This document shows, piece after piece, positions 56,835 to 64,000 of a DNA stretch of 64,000 nucleotides; the stretch's first letter is position 1; the number at the start of each line of letters is the position of its first letter. The position numbers and the translations under genes were made by a program. The notes beneath the pieces are model-generated. The model was not told the origin of the DNA, searched no databases, and saw only the letters and a program-made list of their open reading frames with translations. The stretch comes from Exophiala sp. HKRS030 (taxonomy: Eukaryota; Ascomycota; Eurotiomycetes; Chaetothyriales; Herpotrichiellaceae): contig JAHWDD010000004.1 of the NCBI GenBank assembly GCA_023897205.1, positions 372,001-436,000 on the forward strand. The letters run 5' to 3'.

Positions 56835-57593
56835 GAATCGTTGTAGGCTTTGCCTTGAAGCACTGGCAAAGATGGAGAAGGCATAGAAGGATGTCTTCAA
56901 AGTCCGCGGCGTGTAGTGGATGGATCAAATCCTCCGAGGCTGCGTTCTGCGTGGGAAAGTTTTGAATGTCATTTGAAGTTATGTGGGAAATGACAGGTGG
57001 AACCTGCTCAAAAGACACATCAAAGGTGGATTAAATGTTCGTCAGATCCGTTCCTGGACCCGAGGTCATAGTGGACATATCCCTGACGTTGATCACTGCA
57101 GTCTCACATCATGATTCCCCTCAGAGCAAGTAAGCCGAGTGCAAAATCCACAGTGTCCACTACAGGCAGCAAGGCCAGCCATTGACAGTGCAGGGGAAAA
57201 GGGAAAGGAAGGTGCGATGCAGAGAGCCTCTTTTTTGCTAAACACGCTTCCTGCTTGCTTCTTCGCCATCTCGCTTCCACGCCTTCCTCGTTCCCTCCGC
57301 TCTAAACCACCCCTCCATCAAGTCTATATCCAACGCTCTGCGCATACTACCATTGAGACATACAATTCACATCAGTTCCTCTCGATCTTGCTCCTGCGAG
57401 TCTATTCTATCCCTCATTCATTCCCTTTCATAACGTCAACGACCATCCCGCAGTCTCCCAAGATTTCTACCAACCCATCATCTCAGCCTTGGTTTCGTGT
57501 CATCGTCTACCATTCTCCCATACCCACCGACCTGATCACCTTCTCGTTGCGCTTAACTGCGGAGACGCCCTTCATGATTTCGACCACCTTATC
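56835..57593. other. Divergent intergenic region (759 bp)
   Basis: Holds the promoters of the GGQ gene and the NAB3-like gene. A pyrimidine-rich stretch of about 300 bp (57240-57540, many TTCC and CTCC words) precedes the NAB3-like start, as is common for highly transcribed fungal promoters or 5' UTRs. Frames across it are not believed. Confidence 0.4.
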
Positions 57594-60023
57594 ATGACTG
57601 ACAGTCCTCCTCCAGAAGCCCAGCGCTTTGGTAGATCTCAAACTCCAGAAAGCCCACGGCCTGTTCATATTCCGGAGCCTTCCACTATTCCCGTTCTTTT
57701 TAACCAGATGGATCCCGTCTTCAATGATACCGAAACCTATAATATTCCACATAACCAGACTTTCTCCCCCTACTCAGACTCCGCTCGTCCAGCCAATGAC
57801 CCCAATAATGATGAACAGGATGCTGTACAAAGTTTCCTGAGAGGTGCCGAGGAAGAAAATATTCGCTTCGATACTGGTCAATTGTTCCCAGCACCCAATG
57901 ATTCGGCCACGAAACTTGACTCTGTCGGTACCACTCTGCTTGAAGCCCTTGCCAATGCTCCCACAAGCCAGGAACCATCAAATCCAATCCCATCCCAGAT
58001 CACATCTGATCAAGCGCAGCCCTCTCAGCCACTCCCGGAAGCTGATGTTTCTTCGAAAAATGACAACATTCCCACTTCAAATCAAGTTAATGGCATTGAA
58101 CCTCCTCCGGCTGAAAATCCCCCACAACCTCAAGCTCTCGTTCAACCTGCACCTCAAGCCAATCAAGGTGGAGTAGACTATCAATCCTTACTCGACACCA
58201 TCTCCCAATCTACTTCTACTGCTCCTACTGCAGATCCTGTCCCTGCCCCAACTACTGCTTCGTCTAATGAACAAGCTCTTCATACCTTGCCTTCCGTACC
58301 TGGATTGCCTCCAAAGCCGCCTGCACTTGAAGCTGGTCTCGAGCCTCAATATCCAGACTTTTCCCAAGCTATTAACGATAGAAGTGGTGTACAGTCAAAC
58401 TATCAACCACCGCAACATGCCGAAGCGACAAATCTGCCGTTGTTCGACGTCAACCAGAGTTCTCTTCCAAATTTCCTCCCCAAGCTGCAGGACAAGGCTT
58501 GCCACAGCCTACTGCAAGTGTCGCTGAAACCGTTCCTTCACTGCAGCGACCGGAACCTTCTCGATCGACTGATCCAGTTGAACGCAAAATGTCCCCTGAG
58601 ACACAGTTGAAGTATGACCATTTTCTCGAAGATGAACGAAAGTATGTCACCGAGGGCATCTGGGACAAATTTCCCAGCGGATCCAGACTTTTTGTGGGAA
58701 ACTTACCTAGTGAGAAAGTAACCAAACGTGACCTATTTTTCACCTTCCACAAGTATGGTCGTCTAGCTCAGATATCCATCAAACAAGCATACGGCTTCGT
58801 ACAGTATCTCGAAGCTTCATCGTGTTCGGCTGCACTGACAGCAGAGCAAGGCGTTGAGATTCGTGGAAGAAAAGTGCATCTCGAGATATCCAAGCCTCAA
58901 AAGAATACCAGGAATCAAAATCAGGGAGCTAAGCGTCGCCGATCTCGGTCGCCTGATCGAGGAACTTCACGTCAAAATGATCGATTCGCACGAAATGGAT
59001 TGGACAATTATCGGGAGGATCGCCGGTCTGATTATCGCCGATCGCCTTCACCAAGAGGGTATCGATCTAGAGACGACCGTAGAGGTTCTGCACAGAGTCC
59101 GAGGTATGAATCACGACCTAGATCACCTTACGGTAGTGGCTACCCACCAGCAATTCCGTCGGGTTACGATGAAGAGTCATCCTTGCCCATCCCACGTCGG
59201 GATCCCAGAGACGTTCCAGACGTGCAGCTTTTGATTCTTGAAGCTTCGGTTGCTCAGGGGTTTATCAATTGGATTGAACAGGGTTCCGCCTCAAAGGGTT
59301 GAAAGCGTCAACCATTTGGCTCAGTCCTCGCCTACCACTCAATGCGGTCATTAAACGCCAAATCATTGAAGGGGTACAGGCTGTGGTAAAATTATCACAG
59401 AGTGCTCAATACAATAGCAAAATACCATTGCAGGTATTTGATCGGAGTGCAGGGGCATCCAATGTCAACTTTAATGAATATGCCGATCTGGACGTTCCTA
59501 TTGCGGCAGATATTGTGCTTCATGCCCGTCAGAAGGAACGGGGAGCAGTGCCTCCTCCTCAAACACATCAACACCAGCCATATAACCAGATCCAACCCCC
59601 TCCAGCTCCCTATGGCCATTATCCCCACCACAATATCCAGCTCAGGTCCCTCCAAACTATCCGCAATATGCTAATAATTATCAAGCGTACAATCAGCAGG
59701 CAGCCTATCAAAATCAACCACCAACTCCAGTCACTCCGAACTCAGCGGCACCACCTAATCTGCAACAGCTCTTGGCTAATCTCCGACAGCCCGGTGATAG
59801 TCAAAAGAGTCCCAACGGTCATGATCGTCCTCAAGCAGATTTAGCGGGTCTTCTAAGCAATGCTGCCCGTCAACAAAGCCAAGGGCCACAATACGGCGTC
59901 CAAGCACCTCAACATCAACAACATAATTACAATAATGGTGGTGCTGTTTATGGGAATAATGGCCAACAGCCACAGCAGAACGTTCAAAATATCATGGAAA
60001 CCCTAGCAAGATACAACCGATAG
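57594..60023 (+). CDS. NAB3: NAB3-like RRM RNA-binding protein, three one-base frameshifts
   Basis: Starts at ATG 57594 (MTDSPPPEAQRFGRSQTPES) and stops at 60023; about 810 residues if read through. The N-terminal 300 residues are Pro/Gln/Asn-rich. Then a single RRM: SRLFVGNLPSEKVTKRDLFF (RNP2 LFVGNL) and ISIKQAYGFVQYLEAS (RNP1 YGFVQY). An Arg/Ser-rich linker follows, then the Nab3-type anticodon-binding-like block (VAQGFINWIEQGFRLKGLKA, PLNAVIKRQIIEGVQAVVKL), and a Gln/Pro/Asn-rich tail ending QNIMETLARYNR. Nab3 works with Nrd1 and Sen1 to terminate non-coding and short transcripts. Shifts lie at 58479-58482 (CCCC), 59281-59283 (GGG) and 59623-59626 (CCCC). One extra base in each run restores continuous family sequence, as in FLPQAAGQGLPQP and GHYPPPQYPAQVPP. 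Assembly error is the likeliest cause. Confidence 0.85.
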
Positions 60024-60803
60024 GAACAATCCTGGTTTGGTATCGATACACGGCGCCTTGTCCATGTGACTTGTCTTTGCATGAATGTTAGCCGAGATTC
60101 ACGAATGGAAGATGTACTTCTCGGCGGTTTGGCCGATTCTGTAGTGACGCGCCCCGGACTGTTCTAACTTAGATATACTAAGGAGATGACTTGCAGAAAG
60201 CTTTTCGCAAGTAAGCACAAGGGCTTAGAGCGAGGGAGTGTCGTGGCCTTTGATTCTTTTCAAGCATAACTGTTTGCGATGCATTTGATGTCCATAGAAA
60301 TGAAGAATTCATTCAGCGTGCGGCCTTGCTTGAAGAAATCTCATACGATAACCCGGCTCATTGGTCAGTATCAGACATAGTGACCCTTTATTATGCTAGA
60401 ACAAAGCAGCAGGGAGTATAGCACCGACGAGGCTGTAGTTTGGCACTCAACGACTATTGCGTCTGGTGAGCATTTTGAAACTCGGAGAAATCAATCCAGA
60501 GCCGATTTCCCCGCACGAGAGTCGAAACCATCCCCTCCGATTCTCATCGGCATCTCAACCGCGGCATCTCCATTGAACACCAAAAAAGAGGACTCTTTAC
60601 ATCCTTCAACGAATTGCTGATCAATTTTGATTTCAGCTCCTTGTCGCATTCTTCTCTACACTCTGCCCTACGCATAGCAGGATGAAACTCACATCCATCT
60701 ATCCCGACATCGAGACCTAGACCCTCCCTCCTCTCTTTTCCCAGCCTATCCATCCCACTCTCTCCCCCGCCTCTGCACAAGCAGCATCCTGTCAAACCAC
60801 GAC
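60024..60803. other. Intergenic spacer (780 bp)
   Basis: Tandem spacer; 60640-60800 is CT-rich and fits a 5' leader for the hydrolase gene. No gene supported. Confidence 0.4.
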
Positions 60804-62078
60804 ATGGCGAATCCAGTCCAATACACATACGGGGCTCCCAACACGGGCGCCACCGCGAAATCAATACCGCACCCGGAGCCCATCTCCGCGGCAACATTGC
60901 ACATCGCGGGGATCCTGGTGACAGTGTTCGGGCTCTCGGAACTCCCTGCACCACCAGTACAAGATGGCGACGACGATGAGGAAGCAGCCGAAGTCTCGAT
61001 CCTGTGGCTGCTGCATCCACGCTTGCAGACGAAAGAATGTATGGCTCCGTTCGCGGCGCATTTGATTCATGAGTGGAACGCGCACCGTGCGGCTGCACAC
61101 CATAAAGATCATCATGGGAAACAGCGTGGGAAACAGCCCCAGCCCCAGCACCAGCAGCAACGAGGTTCAGACAAGGATACGAAAAAGAATAAATCAAAAG
61201 GCTTGATCGCGATAACATTCGACCAGCGCAACCACGGGTCACGCCTCGTCGACAACCTGGCCAACGAGGCCTGGCGGTCCGGCAACGACCGCCACGCCCT
61301 CGACATGTTCTCGTGCTACGCTGGCACGGCGGCCGATGTCAGCCTCTTGCTCGACTATCTCCCCGGATACATCTTCCCGCGGGGCTCGAAGCGTGTTGTC
61401 GCAGATAACCTCGTCCTGGGCATCAGTCTCGGCGGGCATGCCGTGTGGCATGTCCTGTGCAATGATCCGCGGTTCAGCACGGGCGTCAGTGTCATCGGGT
61501 GTCCCGACTATGCGCGGCTGATGGAGGATCGCGCACGCTTGAGTAAGCGCGAGACATGGCTTGAGGGGAAAGGCAAGGGGTTCTTTGGGAGTAAGGATTT
61601 CCCTGAGAGTTTGGTCAAGAGTCTTGGAAGAGGGGATCCCGCGGGCGTGGTGTGGGGTAGGGACGGGTATGGGTTGGGACCTGGAGATGTGCCGTCGGAC
61701 AAGGATGAACACGGGGTGAACGTGGAGAAGGTCAAGGTTGTGATGAAGCGGGTTTTTGGCAACAAGAGGGTTCTGGTACTCAGTGGCGGGAGTGACAAGT
61801 TGGTCAGTTATAAGTTCAGCAAGCCATTCTTGGACTGGCTGAGGAAGGTCAGTGGCAAGGGTGGGTGGTTTGAGGACGGTGGGCTGGTTCTGGAGGATGA
61901 GGTGTTTGACGGTGTTGGGCATGAAGTTACCCCCGAGATGGTGGAGAGGATGGTTCGTTTTGTCAATCGGACTTTGGCTGGGGGTGATGAGACGGTTGAA
62001 CATGGGCACGACTTGAGTGAAGAGGAAAAATTGGGGGAGCTTCAAGGAAGAGGAGGGGGAGTAAGATATGATCTATGA
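60804..62078 (+). CDS. Alpha/beta-hydrolase fold protein, unknown substrate
   Basis: Single exon, 424 aa. The alpha/beta-hydrolase triad is visible: nucleophile Ser208 in VLGISLGGHAVW, Asp331 in VLSGGSDKLVSY and His373 in DGVGHEVTPEMV. SILWLLHPRLQTKECMAPFA supplies the oxyanion region and AITFDQRNHGSRLVDN is the strand-4 motif (D-Q-R-N-H-G) of the family. An insertion of about 30 residues rich in His, Gln and Lys (residues 97-132) sits between strands 3 and 4. No signal peptide or membrane helix. The gene has noticeably higher GC at third positions than its neighbours, which creates long antisense open frames. Fungal relatives are annotated only as hydrolases; the substrate is not predictable. 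Confidence 0.88.
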   Translation: MANPVQYTYGAPNTGATAKSIPHPEPISAATLHIAGILVTVFGLSELPAPPVQDGDDDEEAAEVSILWLLHPRLQTKECMAPFAAHLIHEWNAHRAAAHHKDHHGKQRGKQPQPQHQQQRGSDKDTKKNKSKGLIAITFDQRNHGSRLVDNLANEAWRSGNDRHALDMFSCYAGTAADVSLLLDYLPGYIFPRGSKRVVADNLVLGISLGGHAVWHVLCNDPRFSTGVSVIGCPDYARLMEDRARLSKRETWLEGKGKGFFGSKDFPESLVKSLGRGDPAGVVWGRDGYGLGPGDVPSDKDEHGVNVEKVKVVMKRVFGNKRVLVLSGGSDKLVSYKFSKPFLDWLRKVSGKGGWFEDGGLVLEDEVFDGVGHEVTPEMVERMVRFVNRTLAGGDETVEHGHDLSEEEKLGELQGRGGGVRYDL

Positions 62079-63075
62079 GTCTTGCGCATCAACGGAGAGC
62101 CTTCAGGTTAATATTAGATATGCACACTGGAAGACAAAAGGCTGGCATTGGTAGGAGACATTCTGTAAAAATACATGGTGCTCGTGCAGGATATGCTGGA
62201 CGACAAATAGTAACGGTTTGAAATCCTGGTTCAAGTACAGAACATGGAATAATGCTTCATAGAACTCAGGATTGCTCGAAATGCCACTTCAACGAGCATA
62301 AAGACAGGGACATTGCACAAGAAGACTTCAATATTCCCTCTTCTCCGTATCGTGAATCTTTCTCGCTCAACATGAGTTCTGGCCGATCGGCTTCATAGTT
62401 TTGGAATCACATGGTCTCGTCGATATGAGATTCAACAGAGCTCCGACCGAAATAGTTGACGGAGTTCCAGACAAGATGTATGTTGTCATGTAAGGTTTAG
62501 TATCGAAAGAATCATATCAGATCTGATATGATCTTACGTTAAACACAGGTTCGAACCATGTAGACGATATTGCAGCACTTTCTTGACAAGAGATCACGCA
62601 TCTGGTCTTGTCTCGCACCATGGGCTTTGCGTGTCAGATCGAGTACAATCTTCAACCAGCACCGCGCGAAAGGTGAATCCGGACTCTTTCAGCCCCGTGA
62701 TGTCATGAGCCATGGCATAGATGTTCCGAGCTGTAATGAACTACCCGGCGCAGTGTTTGCGCAGTACTTGGTGCATTGCAACACGGCTAGGTATTGCTGA
62801 CTCGCGTCAGACAATCCAGGTCAGACGCCAGGGTCGTAACTGACCTCATTTGAGTCGAGGCTATGCTCAGTAGTGGAGAGAATGTATAGCTCTGGCCGCA
62901 CGGAGCTCCGGCGTCGGAGGCAACTCCAAAAACCCCTTGGTGGGCATGGATACTGTGCTCAAGAAAGCTATTGTATTCGTGGATTGCTAGGTCGTGACAG
63001 AACCAAAAGGTCTCCTGAGAATTTGTCGTAGAGCAAATCCATCATCGATGCCTTATGACAGGCGCAATGAACCCT
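62079..63075. other. Intergenic region between convergent genes (997 bp)
   Basis: No supported gene. It contains a 22-bp perfect palindrome at 62511-62532. A B-box-like word GGTTCGAACC near 62548 has no matching A box or cloverleaf, so no tRNA is called. Confidence 0.45.
62511..62532. repeat. 22-bp perfect palindrome
   Basis: The half-site ATCATATCAGA (62511-62521) is followed without a gap by its exact reverse complement TCTGATATGAT (62522-62532). AT-rich ends and a central AGATCT. It lies between the stops of two convergent genes. Confidence 0.9.
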
Positions 63076-63517
63076 TTATTCTCTTGAGGAACGCACCGAA
63101 TCGTGAACGTGAGGGGCTTCGTCCAGCTCTTGAATAAGGTCTTCATAATGCGTTGGCATGCTTCGAGGGTGACGAACGGATGCAGGAATGGGATATTTGG
63201 TTGCAAAACGATTGGCTAGAAGGGCGTCGAGAGCCTTGATTTGTCTGGCTTCCCTTTCTTGGTTTACCGATGGGGGCTCTGCAGGACTGACGAGTGCGTC
63301 GTTTCCTTTGATGTTGCTTGCGGCAGTAGCGGGTGATGTGAGTTTATTGACCCTTGCTTGCATTATTGTTTGAAAGGAAACATTCTCAGGTCGCACTTTG
63401 TCCTTGGGCCATGCTTGGATGATGCGAGTCCATTGTTTGAGAATGGTCTAGAAGAGTAGTCAGCGACAAGAAGCAAGGGGACAAAAGATTCAATCTCACT
63501 GATTGATTGCCAGCCAT
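63076..63517 (-). CDS. CBP6: CBP6/UQCC2-like complex III assembly factor
   Basis: Two exons (63517-63500, 63447-63076) give 129 aa. The tiny first exon encodes only MAGNQS; the second begins TILKQWTRIIQAWPKDKVRP. The family pattern is visible: an N-terminal W-x-x-x-W-P-x-D block, FQTIMQARVNKL, then QIKALDALLANRFATKYPIP and the terminal PRSMPTHYEDLIQELDEAP. In yeast, Cbp6 (with Cbp3) binds the mitoribosome exit and newly made cytochrome b; human UQCC2 does the same. The match is by pattern and length, so it is firm on family but not on detailed partners. No classical presequence, as in Cbp6. Confidence 0.8.
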
Positions 63518-64000
63518 TGTGATATGTCTGAAATGTCTGGAATGTGTATATGGACATTCGAGTGAGGTAGTGAGCTCGAATGCTGTTCACCAGCTCAAGA
63601 GAAATGATTATTTTGAATGACGCGCTGATCAGCCTTGCACTTTATGCGACAAGGTTCCGCCATAGTCAGATGTTGCACCCGGAGCGACAAAGGGTGATTG
63701 ACCGTAATTGTGGCTGAGTTCTGTTGGCTCTTGACTGATCTGGATCATCCTTGCATCCGTGCTCTTGCCACTTTTGTCCCTCTTCCCCGGGTCTTGCTGG
63801 TCCCGTGCACAGGCTTTGTTCTTTCGCCTCCCTCTTCCTCGTTGACAGGGAATGGAGAAGGAGCACTGGAGGATCACGTGATGACACTTGGCACTGGCTG
63901 AGCACTTTTATCTATCCTCTCACATCCTTGCTAGCTTAGTTACACACACTCCCAATCATACAGTGTTTCATGGTGCCTCCAACAAGAAATCATCCATACT
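63518..64000. other. Window end, no supported gene
   Basis: 483 bp containing the CBP6-like promoter. Overlapping short frames on both strands at 63629-63939 show no motifs; a gene continuing beyond the window cannot be excluded. One CACGTG-like word (TCACGTGA) occurs near 63877. Confidence 0.35.

Noticed and set aside
27753..59626. Programmed ribosomal frameshifting as the cause of the split genes
   Set aside because: Ten sites in five unrelated genes without shared slippery heptamer or downstream structure; single-base loss in G/C runs explains all of them.
27753..60023. Pseudogenisation of the five frameshifted genes
   Set aside because: No premature stops other than those caused by the shifts, frames remain open for hundreds of codons on both sides, and two are in families normally retained (NAB3-like, INO4-like).
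60544..62045. Long minus-strand open frames (232 and 268 codons) opposite the alpha/beta hydrolase
   Set aside because: They are antisense to a gene with a full catalytic triad; high third-position GC removes stops on the opposite strand. No motifs.
62540..62565. Possible tRNA from the word GGTTCGAACC
   Set aside because: No A box at the right distance and no acceptor or anticodon stems can be drawn.

Overview
The window is nuclear DNA of a filamentous ascomycete (Pezizomycotina). Genes carry 47-90 nt GT-AG introns, several with CTAAC-type branch points. Families typical of this group are present: a SAT4/Pth11-type rhodopsin-domain protein, Zn2Cys6 and fungal-specific transcription factor domains, a tannase/feruloyl esterase and CWH43. 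The sequence alone does not fix the class. About 28 protein genes are supported. I found no rRNA, tRNA, CRISPR or intact transposon.

Layout: 1-3.6 kb is gene-poor with a possible transcription-factor relic; 3.6-5.3 kb is a seven-helix SAT4-type membrane protein; 5.3-7.4 kb is empty. At 7.4-9.8 kb a small mitochondrial coiled-coil protein and mitochondrial asparaginyl-tRNA synthetase diverge from a 263 bp spacer. Then come a TOPORS-like RING ligase (10.1 kb), a zinc-independent MDR reductase (11.8 kb), a repeat-rich spacer (13-15 kb), mitochondrial processing peptidase beta (15.2 kb), a Zn2Cys6 regulator (17.3 kb), a Baeyer-Villiger-type flavin monooxygenase (20.4 kb), SDH4 (23.5 kb), a Maf pyrophosphatase (24.5 kb), a GFA-fold protein (26.1 kb) and an INO4-like bHLH factor (27.8 kb). 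Two long low-complexity proteins of unknown function occupy 28.6-36.2 kb.

From 36.6 to 48.9 kb lies an accessory-looking, gene-sparse stretch: RidA, an intradiol (hydroxyquinol-type) dioxygenase, a fungal-specific transcription factor, an extended SDR, a secreted tannase-family esterase and an APT-like carboxylesterase. Together they would suit plant-aromatic breakdown, but no co-regulation is proven. From 49.9 kb conserved housekeeping genes return: CWH43 (GPI-lipid remodelling), UTP6 (ribosome biogenesis), an ICT1-type GGQ protein, a NAB3-like RNA-binding protein, an alpha/beta hydrolase and a CBP6/UQCC2-like complex III assembly factor. Six genes encode mitochondrial or probable mitochondrial proteins.

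The most striking technical observation is that five genes are broken by ten single-base losses, all the same sign. Each is explained by one base missing from a run of G or C, while every frame stays open on both sides. This looks like systematic homopolymer contraction in the assembly rather than ten independent mutations. The genes should be read as single genes until checked against reads. Other points of note are a 22-bp perfect palindrome, CACGTG clusters upstream of the bHLH gene and of the dioxygenase, a GFA-fold protein that has lost the central cysteine cluster, and a RING finger with Asp at a zinc-ligand position.
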